This document shows, piece by piece, positions 33,851 through 41,684 of a stretch of DNA of 64,000 nt. The stretch's first letter is position 1. The number at the start of each line of letters is the position of its first letter. The DNA is from Paenibacillus endophyticus (GTDB lineage Bacteria > Bacillota > Bacilli > Paenibacillales > Paenibacillaceae). The translations under genes were made by a program, and so were the position numbers. The notes beneath the pieces were generated by a model that was not told where the DNA came from, did no database searches, and saw nothing but the letters and a program-made list of their open reading frames with translations. The DNA is taken from the NCBI RefSeq assembly GCF_014192395.1, contig NZ_JACHXW010000023.1, positions 1-64,000 of the forward strand. Direction: 5' to 3'.

Positions 33851-35149
33851 ATGAAAAAGTGGGTAGGTTTTTCACTTTCGCTCGTGCTTTTGGCCAGCAT
33901 GCTTGCAGGCTGCGCAGCGAACAAGACGTCCGAAGGCAATCATAACAAAAAGGCAGATGGGGAGAAGGTTTCGCTCAAATTCAGCATTTGGGGCAATGAC
34001 ACCCATAAGCAAATGTATGACGCGATGATTGAGAAATACAAAGTGGATCATCCGAACATAGACGTGGAGATAATGACGATTCCGGCAACGGATTATCAGC
34101 AGAAGCTGTCGGTCATGATGGCTTCCAAGACGTCGCCGGACGTCATGTGGATGATGGAACGCGCGATTCCACAGTTTCTAGGGGCAGGTCAGCTTGCTGA
34201 TTTGTCGTCGCTCAAGTCCGATGCCGCGTACAAGTTCGATGATCTCTATCCATCGACGCTTGATCTGCTGACCAAGGATGGAAGCATCTACGGCATTCCG
34301 TTCTCCACTCCTCCGAATATGATTTATTACAACCAATCACTGTTTGAGAGCAAGGGCTTGAAGACGCCAAAAGAGCTGTACGGCGAAGGGAAATGGACAT
34401 ATGACGAAATGGTGAAGGCGGCTGAGGCGATTGCCGAGCCGGAACAAGGACTGTTCGGCGTCAACCTGATACGCCCGAACGGCTGGACGACAAGCTGGAT
34501 TGAATCGCTGCAGACGCTGGTGTGGGCGTTCGATGCCGATTACTTTAGCGAAGACGGCAAGACGTTCACCCTAAACAGCAAAGAGGGCGAACAGGCGATT
34601 CAGTTTTTTAGCGATGCCATGTTCAAATCGCGCATTCATCCGAAGCCTGGCGATCAAACGACGTTCGAGACGGGTAAAATTGCCATGCAGCAGGAACTAT
34701 TCAGCTATATGGGTAAAGCGAAGGCGATAACGGACTTTAAATGGGACATCGCACCGATGCCTTCGGGAGCTGGCGGACAAGGCGTTACGCTTGGTTATGC
34801 GGGTTATGTCGTAACCGAAGGCAGCCCGCATCAGGCCGAGGCGATCGAGCTCGTGAAATATTTGACGAATCAAGAGAATATGGCTATTACCTCGCAGTTT
34901 TTCGTACCGAGCCGCCAGTCCGTACTGGAATCCGAAACGTTCCTCAACCAAGGACCGTCGCCGGAAAGCGTAAAAACAGCTGTATTGGAGCAGATCGCAA
35001 AAGGCAAAGTGAGGCAGGCATTCACCAATTTCCAGAAAATCGACGAGAAAATGAAAATCGGATTTGATTCCATTTACACGCAGTCGGCTACGGTTTCCGA
35101 GTTTTTGAAAAGCTTGGAAAAGGATATCACACCGGTGCTCAACCCTTAA
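33851..35149 (+). CDS. Sugar-binding lipoprotein of ABC transporter
   Basis: A 432-residue extracellular solute-binding protein, family 1. The signal ends in the lipobox MLAGC, followed by a Lys/Asn-rich linker. The family motif LKFSIWGND....MYDAMIEKYK lies near residues 45-70, and GIPFSTPPNMIYYNQSLF near 145-160. AAGGGGTAATAAG precedes the ATG. It heads an operon with two permeases and an FAD oxidoreductase, and no ATPase is present. CUT1 importers often share an MsmX-like ATPase encoded elsewhere (established for Bacillus). The substrate is unknown. Confidence 0.9.
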   Translation: MKKWVGFSLSLVLLASMLAGCAANKTSEGNHNKKADGEKVSLKFSIWGNDTHKQMYDAMIEKYKVDHPNIDVEIMTIPATDYQQKLSVMMASKTSPDVMWMMERAIPQFLGAGQLADLSSLKSDAAYKFDDLYPSTLDLLTKDGSIYGIPFSTPPNMIYYNQSLFESKGLKTPKELYGEGKWTYDEMVKAAEAIAEPEQGLFGVNLIRPNGWTTSWIESLQTLVWAFDADYFSEDGKTFTLNSKEGEQAIQFFSDAMFKSRIHPKPGDQTTFETGKIAMQQELFSYMGKAKAITDFKWDIAPMPSGAGGQGVTLGYAGYVVTEGSPHQAEAIELVKYLTNQENMAITSQFFVPSRQSVLESETFLNQGPSPESVKTAVLEQIAKGKVRQAFTNFQKIDEKMKIGFDSIYTQSATVSEFLKSLEKDITPVLNP

Positions 35150-35167
35150 AAAGACATGAAGGAAGCG

Positions 35168-35201
35168 AGGGAGCATGCTTGCCTTGCGGCACATGCTCCC
35201 T
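35168..35201 (+). terminator. Stem-loop between binding-protein and permease genes
   Basis: GGGAGCATG (35169-35177) pairs perfectly with CATGCTCCC (35192-35200). No T run follows. In ABC operons such stem-loops usually stabilise or limit transcripts so that the binding protein outnumbers the permeases; that role is inferred here. Confidence 0.55.
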
Positions 35202-35227
35202 TCGCATTCAAAGGAGTGGAAACCATC

Positions 35228-36124
35228 ATGACAACCTACACCGCTCGGGCAAACAGACGGAACAACTGGTACGGTTACTTGTTTATCTCACCTATGATGC
35301 TTGGCTTTTTATGTTTTTTGGCCGGGCCGATTATTTACGCTTTTGCGCTCAGCTTCACGGATTACTCCCTTCTGCACCCGGCTTCATTCGTCGGGCTTGA
35401 TAATTACGTCCAGCTCGTGGGGAAAGACCCGCTGTTTTGGAAGACGGTTGGCAACACGCTGTATTTCTCAGCCGGGTTAATTCCGCTTAACCTGATCCTC
35501 GCATTATCGCTGGCCTTGCTTTTGAATCAGAAGCTGCCGGGAACGGGGCTTTTCCGAACCGCCATCTTTACGCCAGTGGTTACGTCTATCGTAGTCTGGG
35601 CTATCGTGTGGAAGTATGTGTTTGCCACCGACGCGGGGCTGCTGAACCAGATTCTCGGTTATTTCGGCATGCAAGGACCGGCATGGCTGTACGATACGGC
35701 ACTTGTAATGCCTGTCGTTATCGTTGTCAGCGTACTGAAGAAGGTTGGCATGAACATGGTCATTTTTCTGGCAGCCCTTCAAGACGTACCCAAAATGTAT
35801 TATGAGGCGGCTACAATCGATGGCGCATCGAAATGGCGGCAGTTCCAGAGCATTACGCTGCCGATGATTGCTCCCTCTATCTTCTTAACGTTAATTATTA
35901 CGCTAATTGGCTCGCTCAAAGTTTTCTCGCAAATTATCGTCATGACCGAGGGCGGACCGGGAACCTCGACCTATGTGCTTGTTTATTATATTTATCAGCT
36001 GGCATACAAGGTATTCGATATTGGCTATGCGTCTGCAGTTGCGTTTGTCTTGTTTTTCCTCGTACTTGTGTTAACGCTTGTGCAGTGGAAGTTTAGAAAA
36101 AGGTGGGTGCACCATGAGCAATAA
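35228..36124 (+). CDS. Sugar ABC transporter permease (MalF/LacF type)
   Basis: A 298-residue permease with six membrane segments, beginning NNWYGYLFISPMMLGFLCF, a typical first segment. The EAA loop reads YYEAATIDGASKWRQFQSITLP. The start at 35228 (MTTYTARANRR) follows AAAGGAGTGGAAACCATC; the longer frame would start inside the intergenic stem-loop. Its stop overlaps the next permease start by 11 nt. Confidence 0.9.
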   Translation: MTTYTARANRRNNWYGYLFISPMMLGFLCFLAGPIIYAFALSFTDYSLLHPASFVGLDNYVQLVGKDPLFWKTVGNTLYFSAGLIPLNLILALSLALLLNQKLPGTGLFRTAIFTPVVTSIVVWAIVWKYVFATDAGLLNQILGYFGMQGPAWLYDTALVMPVVIVVSVLKKVGMNMVIFLAALQDVPKMYYEAATIDGASKWRQFQSITLPMIAPSIFLTLIITLIGSLKVFSQIIVMTEGGPGTSTYVLVYYIYQLAYKVFDIGYASAVAFVLFFLVLVLTLVQWKFRKRWVHHEQ

Positions 36125-36956
36125 GCTTCAAAAAAATGCTTCAAGTGCTGTACGGTTTATGCTGCTTGCGATTGTAGCTGCGATTATTCTTACGCCATTC
36201 TATTGGATGATTACGACCTCCTTGAAAAACGAGACGAAGGTATTCCAGTTTCCCATGCAGCTGTTGCCGTCACCCATTGAATGGGAGAACTATGCAAAGG
36301 TGTTTACGGAGCAGCCGCAATTTCTGCTTCATTACTGGAATAGTTTATATATCGCGGTGCTTGTGACGGTTGGCACCTGCGCGGTAGCGGCGCTTGCGGG
36401 CTACGCGTTTGCCAAAATCCCGTTTAAGCTTCGCAACGTTTGGTTTCTCGTTCTGCTAAGCGGCATGATGATTCCGAGCGAGGTAACAACGATCCCGAGT
36501 TTTCTTTGGTTTTCTAAGCTGAGCCTTGTGGATACGCATTTCCCATTGATTATTCCTCCGATGCTGGGGGCGGGCGGCATTTTCGGCGTGTTTTTGCTGC
36601 GCCAGTTTTTCATCACGATACCGAACGATCTGGATGAAGCGGCGGAAATTGACGGCTGCTCGCGGTGGCAAATTTTGCTCAAAATTATGATTCCGCTGGC
36701 AACTCCCGTATTTGCGACGCTCTCGATCTTTACGTTTCTGAATAGCTGGGAAGATTTTTTAGATCCGCTCATCTTTATTAGTTCGTCTGAGAAGTTCACG
36801 CTGCCCATTGCAATGAAGCTGTTTACGGATACGGCGGGCACGGCTTGGCATTTGTTGATGGCGGCTTCCGTTATGGCTACGCTGCCGCTGCTGCTCGTTT
36901 TTTTTGTGGCACAGAAAAAATTTATAGATGGAATCGCTACAACCGGATTGAAATAG
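36114..36956 (+). CDS. Sugar ABC transporter permease (MalG/LacG type)
   Basis: A 280-residue permease forming the heteromeric channel with the preceding gene product. It has six hydrophobic segments, the first being LLAIVAAIILTPFYWMITTS. The EAA loop reads LDEAAEIDGCSRWQILLKI. The C-terminus FVAQKKFIDGIATTGLK is typical of MalG-like CUT1 subunits. The ATG at 36114 follows AGGTGGGTG and overlaps the upstream gene. Confidence 0.9.
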   Translation: MSNKLQKNASSAVRFMLLAIVAAIILTPFYWMITTSLKNETKVFQFPMQLLPSPIEWENYAKVFTEQPQFLLHYWNSLYIAVLVTVGTCAVAALAGYAFAKIPFKLRNVWFLVLLSGMMIPSEVTTIPSFLWFSKLSLVDTHFPLIIPPMLGAGGIFGVFLLRQFFITIPNDLDEAAEIDGCSRWQILLKIMIPLATPVFATLSIFTFLNSWEDFLDPLIFISSSEKFTLPIAMKLFTDTAGTAWHLLMAASVMATLPLLLVFFVAQKKFIDGIATTGLK

Positions 36957-36971
36957 AAGGAGGAGTATGAG

Positions 36972-38312
36972 ATGAAAACCATAGAAGCGGATGTTGTGGT
37001 CATTGGCGGGGGACCGGCCGGTGTGAACGCCGCTATTGCGGCAGGGCGCGGAGGCGCCAAAACGGTGCTTATCGAGAAATACGGCTTTATCGGAGGCATG
37101 TCCACGGCAGCGCTCGTCTATCCGTGGATGACTTTCCATACCGTAGACGGCAAACAGGTAATTCGCGGCATAGCCGAGGAGATTGTGAACCGGCTTCAAG
37201 CAGCAGGAGCGTCGCCAGGACATCAAATCGATACTGTCGGTTTCGTCAAAACCATTACGCCTTATCATCCCGAGCATTATAAGGTGTTAGCGGTGGATAT
37301 GCTGCGGGAGGCGGGGGTGAAGCTGATTCTCCATAGCTTTGTCGACCAAGTTCGCATGGCGGGTAACCTTATTGAATCCGTCCAGCTCACCTCCAAGTCG
37401 GGGAGAATGGAAGTGCAGGGCAAGGTGTTTGTCGATACATCCGGCGATGCCGACGTTGCCTATCTCGCAGGAGCTCCCGTATTAAAGGGGAGGGACGGAG
37501 ACCGGCAGATGCAGCCTATGACGATGAAATTCCGTATGCGTGGCGTTGATTTGGACCGCGTGAAGCAGTACATGCTTCAGCATAAGGATGAATTTTACGC
37601 GAAGACACCGTGGTCGGAGCTGGAGCAGCTGCCGCTTACCGGCGTACTTGGTTTTTACAAGCATTGGAGAGAAGCGAACCTGCCGATTAACCGCGATCAG
37701 GTGTTGTTTTTTACGGGGCCGGAGAAGGATGAGGTTCTCGTGAATACGACGCGCGTTCAGGGTCTAGACGGAACAGACGTAGAGGATTTAACCGAGGCCG
37801 AGCAGCTTGGGCGTAAACAGGTGATGCAGGTGGCCGCCTTTATGACCGCACGATTGCCAGGCTTCGAGAACGCTTCGATCTCGCAAGTCGGCGCACAAAT
37901 CGGCGTGCGGGAAACGCGGCGCATTGACGGCGTGTACAGCTTGCAAGCGGAGGATGTTGTGTCTGGCCGCAAGTTTGAGGATACCATTGCCAGGAGCGGC
38001 TATCCGATCGATATTCATGACCCATCAGGCAAAGGGGTAACCGCCGCATGGGTGAAGGGCGATGGTGCCTATGACATACCGTACCGCTGTTTGCTGCCGC
38101 AGGAGGTTACCAATTTGTTAATGGGGGGCCGCTGTATTTCAACGAGCCATGAAGCGCTTGCGACAACGCGGCTCACGCCAAGCTGCATGGCTACAGGGCA
38201 AGCGGCTGGAACGGCTGCGGCAATCGCGGTTAGACAGGGCATTAGTCCGGCGGAGGTAGATGCAGTCGAGCTGCGGAATCAATTGCGAACCGATGGAGCC
38301 ATAGTGGACTAA
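36972..38312 (+). CDS. FAD-dependent oxidoreductase (FAD_oxidored family)
   Basis: A 446-residue flavoprotein. The N-terminal dinucleotide fold shows VVVIGGGPAGVNAAIAAGR, then KTVLIEKYGFIGGMSTA. A second block, KVFVDTSGDADVAYLAGA, and the C-terminal GRCISTSHEALATTR....GQAAGTAAAIA complete the family pattern. These enzymes are frequent in sugar operons of Paenibacillus but mostly uncharacterised; the family also includes proteins named xanthan-lyase-like. The gene starts 15 nt after the permease, with AAGGAGGAGTATGAG before the ATG, so it is in the same operon. It probably oxidises the imported sugar or a derivative in the cytoplasm. A terminator follows. Confidence 0.8.
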   Translation: MKTIEADVVVIGGGPAGVNAAIAAGRGGAKTVLIEKYGFIGGMSTAALVYPWMTFHTVDGKQVIRGIAEEIVNRLQAAGASPGHQIDTVGFVKTITPYHPEHYKVLAVDMLREAGVKLILHSFVDQVRMAGNLIESVQLTSKSGRMEVQGKVFVDTSGDADVAYLAGAPVLKGRDGDRQMQPMTMKFRMRGVDLDRVKQYMLQHKDEFYAKTPWSELEQLPLTGVLGFYKHWREANLPINRDQVLFFTGPEKDEVLVNTTRVQGLDGTDVEDLTEAEQLGRKQVMQVAAFMTARLPGFENASISQVGAQIGVRETRRIDGVYSLQAEDVVSGRKFEDTIARSGYPIDIHDPSGKGVTAAWVKGDGAYDIPYRCLLPQEVTNLLMGGRCISTSHEALATTRLTPSCMATGQAAGTAAAIAVRQGISPAEVDAVELRNQLRTDGAIVD

Positions 38313-38373
38313 GGCAGGAGAGTAAAGTGATGAGTCTCCGTAATCAATCGAAAGCACATAAAGGTTAAGGGGA

Positions 38374-38410
38374 AAAGCATGGCCGTTCATCATGAGCGGC
38401 CATGCTTTCT
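38374..38410. terminator. Bidirectional terminator between convergent operons
   Basis: The 12-bp perfect stem AAAGCATGGCCG (38374-38385, about) / CGGCCATGCTTT (38397-38408) has A and T bases on both flanks. It separates the sugar operon from the metallophore synthesis genes. Confidence 0.85.
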
Positions 38411-38460
38411 GTTATGCGAGATTAATCCGATTCAAGACGATCCGTTCCTAGACAATCCGT

Positions 38461-39771
38461 TTACGCTTCAAAAGCGTTAGAAAGTTGCAACTCCGTACAA
38501 ATTCGCCCAATATCCCCTTCAAAGCTTTGAGGCGTAAAGGCTTCTGTTAGGGGACTGCCCGTTAGCGACCCCGCAGCGTCTAGCAGATACCGCTCGTAAC
38601 GCGCGAGAAACGTGTCGATGGTAGGGCAAGACACGCGGCTCGAGCAGGCGATGCCTTGAATGATTTTGATTCGGTAATAGTCTTCCTTAGGCATTCGGGG
38701 AATTTCCCAGGCTCCTTCGTGGTTGAGAAATATAGGCCGAAGCGGAACGGCTGAGAAGTCAAAGTATCGACCATTCCGATCAGGCTCCGAGTATGGGTCG
38801 ATTAACAGCGATGCGTAACGGACGTACAGACAATATTGCTGGTGAGAAGGATGAAGCTCTGGAAATGCATCAATATCCTGACGTGCCAAGCTTTCCGGCC
38901 TAACCGGATAATTGTCGTCGACCATGAATTGAAGAAGGTTAACCGCCTTCACATTTAGCTTCTCTACCAGTGAAGAGACCTCCTTCCACAGTTCCAGCAT
39001 CTCCCGTATGAGGACCGGAGTAATCGGGCCTTCAGGAAACAGCTTGTAAACAAACTTCGGAACGGCTGGTCGGCCGAATATGACACCGAGGGAGAACGCG
39101 TTCATAAATAAAGGCGGATGCACGTACAGGGAGATATTGCGCGTCTCTGCTTCGAGCGCCGTATCCATCGCTTCCAGCGTAATGCCCGCCTCACCGTAGA
39201 GCTGACGAAACGTCTTCACGGACTCGGAAGAAATTCCTGCCGCTCCGGCGTAAACCTTTCGCTTCTTAGCAGTTGTCAGCACATGGTTCGGCTCTCTGCC
39301 CTCCATCCGGCGTGTGTCTCCCAAGTAGGTGGAGAAGCTGATTACCTCGGCGTTGCAGCCTTGTTCCCTTAGATAATTCCGAATAAGCGCGTTGGAACCA
39401 AACGTCGGGGAGATGAGTGCCACGCAGCGCAGGTTTTGCAAAAGCTCTGTTCGCAGCTGCGCCAGCACGGGCAGATATGCATCCGCTGTCACGGACAGAA
39501 TGAGCGTATCCCACTGTTCATCTATGTTCCTATATTCATGGAATACTGCGTCGACGAAGCATTCGCCCTTAAGCTTTTCCAGCCTCGAATGGCCCGCATC
39601 GACGGAAACAGCGCCACCGCTCTGACGAAGCGCATCGAAGAATGGATCGGAGCGGACGGACTTTCGTCCGGCAATGCCGACATTGCTGCTTCGTAATCGC
39701 TTAAGCAGCACGGCGAGCTGCACGGCAGCTGGACCAGTTCCTGCAATGAGGACCTTACGAAGCAGGCTCAT
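38461..39771 (-). CDS. cntM: Opine metallophore dehydrogenase (CntM-like)
   Basis: A 436-residue member of the staphylopine/pseudopaline dehydrogenase family. It would join the aminobutyryl-histidine intermediate made by CntK and CntL to a 2-oxo acid (pyruvate or 2-oxoglutarate) using NAD(P)H. The Rossmann motif VLIAGTGPAAVQLAVLLK is at residues 6-23. The NISLYVHPPLFMNAFSLG block carries a His that corresponds to the catalytic His of this family (from memory). The start at 39771 follows TAGGGGGGACTGCGAT and overlaps the cntL stop by 4 nt. The genetic neighbourhood is diagnostic. Which keto acid is used cannot be read from the sequence. Confidence 0.9.
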   Translation of the reverse strand: MSLLRKVLIAGTGPAAVQLAVLLKRLRSSNVGIAGRKSVRSDPFFDALRQSGGAVSVDAGHSRLEKLKGECFVDAVFHEYRNIDEQWDTLILSVTADAYLPVLAQLRTELLQNLRCVALISPTFGSNALIRNYLREQGCNAEVISFSTYLGDTRRMEGREPNHVLTTAKKRKVYAGAAGISSESVKTFRQLYGEAGITLEAMDTALEAETRNISLYVHPPLFMNAFSLGVIFGRPAVPKFVYKLFPEGPITPVLIREMLELWKEVSSLVEKLNVKAVNLLQFMVDDNYPVRPESLARQDIDAFPELHPSHQQYCLYVRYASLLIDPYSEPDRNGRYFDFSAVPLRPIFLNHEGAWEIPRMPKEDYYRIKIIQGIACSSRVSCPTIDTFLARYERYLLDAAGSLTGSPLTEAFTPQSFEGDIGRICTELQLSNAFEA

Positions 39772-40589
39772 ATCGCAGTCCCCCCTACGTAGGAGGGAGC
39801 CAACGTTTTGCGATACAACGCAACATCGAATACATGCCCTGGTCGAACCACCGTTTCGGAGAGCTGCCATTTGTGCTCATCTACTGATTTCATAGGGTAG
39901 TTGAAGAGTGCTTTTAAGCCGTCCCCATAACGCATGGCCACAATGACATCGGGGCGAACCGCATCATATAGCCAACCAAGGAGCGCGTATTTGACCGGCA
40001 CGGTGGAGCTGAAAATGATGTGGCTAAACTTGCCGATGTCATGCAATTGCTCCAGCGGAAGGTTCTCCAGCCGGATAGGCAGTTTCGGGCCTAACCGGTC
40101 GACTACCTGTTTGCCTAATTCTACTGCTTCGCTGTCAATGTCTATTCCCGTCACTTCCGCACCCGTGCGCTTTGCTATGAGCAGCGGCGTCATCGGGAAC
40201 GAGCCGGAGCCGATTAGCAGCACCTTGGAATCGGCTGTCACAGTAAAGCTGCCGAACTCCTTCTCGATTGAAGCTTCGATATGGTGAAAGTACGCATGCG
40301 TGCCATCGCCATCACGCAGCATATTGAGCGCGCGATACTTCTCCATAATGGCGACGCAATGAGCGGATGTATCTCGCAGCTGCCTAATAAGCGGATGGAA
40401 CTCCTCGATGTCGCCGGCTTTAAGATCAGACCATAACCGTTGATTTTTCTCGTCGGTAATAAAGGCGGCGTAGTCGTCTATCGTCTGCTGCAGCTCTGAA
40501 TGGTATAGGGTGGTCCCGTCATACATGGCGGCTGCCTGGACGAATCGGTCACGGAAAAAAAGAAGTGATGGATAAAGTCTATTTGTCAT
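39768..40589 (-). CDS. cntL: Nicotianamine synthase-like enzyme (CntL)
   Basis: A 273-residue enzyme expected to transfer an aminobutyryl group from S-adenosylmethionine to histidine. The SAM-binding motif is VLLIGSGSFPMTPLLIA (about 125-141), followed by VTGIDIDSEAVELGK. The bacterial family is a reduced form of plant nicotianamine synthase and uses histidine. The start at 40589 follows CAAGGAGGATTATCATC; the longer frame runs into cntK and is rejected. It overlaps cntM by 4 nt and cntK by 4 nt, so the three are translationally coupled. Confidence 0.9.
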   Translation of the reverse strand: MTNRLYPSLLFFRDRFVQAAAMYDGTTLYHSELQQTIDDYAAFITDEKNQRLWSDLKAGDIEEFHPLIRQLRDTSAHCVAIMEKYRALNMLRDGDGTHAYFHHIEASIEKEFGSFTVTADSKVLLIGSGSFPMTPLLIAKRTGAEVTGIDIDSEAVELGKQVVDRLGPKLPIRLENLPLEQLHDIGKFSHIIFSSTVPVKYALLGWLYDAVRPDVIVAMRYGDGLKALFNYPMKSVDEHKWQLSETVVRPGHVFDVALYRKTLAPSYVGGTAI

Positions 40590-41452
40590 GATGATAATCC
40601 TCCTTGTAAAGAATATTGGATGCAATCGTCTATATAAGCCTTGCCTCGGGCGACAATGCTGACGGCGGATCTTATGGTTATGCCGATTATTTCCCCCTCG
40701 CTCCAACCAACGCTTGCGTGAATGGTGCCTCCGGGCTGACGCAAGGGCATGTCTACTGTGCTGCGTCTCTTCCATGCGAGATAACAGCCGAGCGAAGCCG
40801 TTCCTGAGCCGCAACCTTGTTCCCAAATCAAACTGCCGAGAGCAGGGACGTAGATAAGTGGTGCAAGCTCATGAGTGGAGGGGCTGTACAGCATGACACC
40901 GACCACTGCATCTCCTGATGTGACACCAAGCAGCTTCGCCAGACGCTCGGCCGATGCCCGTTCAATTCCGAATCTTTCACAGTCGATTACTAGATGGAAG
41001 AAGCCAGCGTAACGGACGATGCCTAGCTCCAGCATCATACCTTCGAATGGGATGACGCCCTCCTTCACTTCTTTCGGAACCGGCATGCCAGCCTCGCATA
41101 AATATTTATTGTCCAATTTCTCCACGCGGCAGAGAACAGGAAGCTCCGAGCCGGAAGCCTCCAGCAATAGCTCCAGCGTCTCGCCTGGCTTCATCGATCG
41201 CTCTGATGCGAGACAAGCGGTCAGCGCCAAGCAGGCATTGCCGCAGAACTCGCCTCCCGCCATCTGAAGCTTAGCAGCGAAGCCAGCGTGCGTGGGCTTT
41301 TCGACAAATCCGACCTGTTCGGCGCACAGGTGGCTGCTATCCATCATTTGCGAGGCGATTCGGGGATGCTGTTCTGCGGGGAACTCACCCATGACGAGAA
41401 TCGTCATATTGCTCGCGGGATTGCATTTGACGAAATCCATTTCATGACTCAT
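40586..41452 (-). CDS. cntK: Histidine racemase (CntK), DAP-epimerase fold
   Basis: A 288-residue two-base, cofactor-independent racemase that would supply D-histidine for the metallophore. Both catalytic cysteines of the DAP-epimerase fold are present: Cys70 in GGEFCGNAC and Cys214 in EQGCGSGTAS. Presence of CntK points to a staphylopine- or bacillopaline-type product rather than pseudopaline, whose locus lacks it (from memory). GGAGGGTTGTCCGC precedes the ATG. It is first in the cntK-L-M unit, transcribed away from the uptake operon, with a Zur-like box downstream of its promoter. Confidence 0.9.
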   Translation of the reverse strand: MSHEMDFVKCNPASNMTILVMGEFPAEQHPRIASQMMDSSHLCAEQVGFVEKPTHAGFAAKLQMAGGEFCGNACLALTACLASERSMKPGETLELLLEASGSELPVLCRVEKLDNKYLCEAGMPVPKEVKEGVIPFEGMMLELGIVRYAGFFHLVIDCERFGIERASAERLAKLLGVTSGDAVVGVMLYSPSTHELAPLIYVPALGSLIWEQGCGSGTASLGCYLAWKRRSTVDMPLRQPGGTIHASVGWSEGEIIGITIRSAVSIVARGKAYIDDCIQYSLQGGLSS

Positions 41453-41509
41453 GCGGACAACCCTCCGTTACGGTATGCAGAATGAGGATAACAATGTACT
41501 CAATATTAA

Positions 41510-41524
41510 TTGTAATAATTACGA
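41510..41524 (-). promoter_or_regulatory. Zur-like operator in the cntK leader
   Basis: TTGTAATAATTACGA is a 7-1-7 inverted repeat with a single mismatch to the Bacillus Zur box TCGTAATnATTACGA (consensus from memory). It lies between the cntK promoter and its start codon, just downstream of the expected start point, a blocking position. Confidence 0.75.
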
Positions 41525-41538
41525 ATAAACTCGATTTT

Positions 41539-41567
41539 ATCATAGTAAGATATTGGTAACCAGTCAA
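41539..41567 (-). promoter_or_regulatory. Promoter of cntKLM
   Basis: On the minus strand TTGACT (41567-41562), a 17-nt spacer and TATGAT (41544-41539). Transcription should start near 41532, eight bases before the Zur-like box. Confidence 0.75.
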
Positions 41568-41603
41568 CTCCTTTTTGAATAAAGAAAATAAGAAAAAAAT
41601 GGA

Positions 41604-41632
41604 TTGACAATGATAATAGTTATTATTACAAT
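41604..41632 (+). promoter_or_regulatory. Promoter of the cntABCDF-E operon with Fur-like box
   Basis: TTGACA (41604-41609), 17-nt spacer, TACAAT (41627-41632). The spacer contains TGATAATAGTTATTA (41611-41625), which matches the Fur 7-1-7 box TGATAATnATTATCA at 12 of 14 positions, so a metal repressor could block the polymerase directly. Confidence 0.75.
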
Positions 41633-41646
41633 CAAGTGGTTGTTAT

Positions 41647-41661
41647 TCGTAAGTATTACTA
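41647..41661 (+). promoter_or_regulatory. Zur-like operator upstream of cntA
   Basis: TCGTAAGTATTACTA matches the 7-1-7 Zur box at 12 of 14 positions and lies just downstream of the expected cntA transcript start. It mirrors the box in the cntK leader. Confidence 0.6.
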
Positions 41662-41684
41662 TTTAGAAAAAGGAGCGTCAAAAA

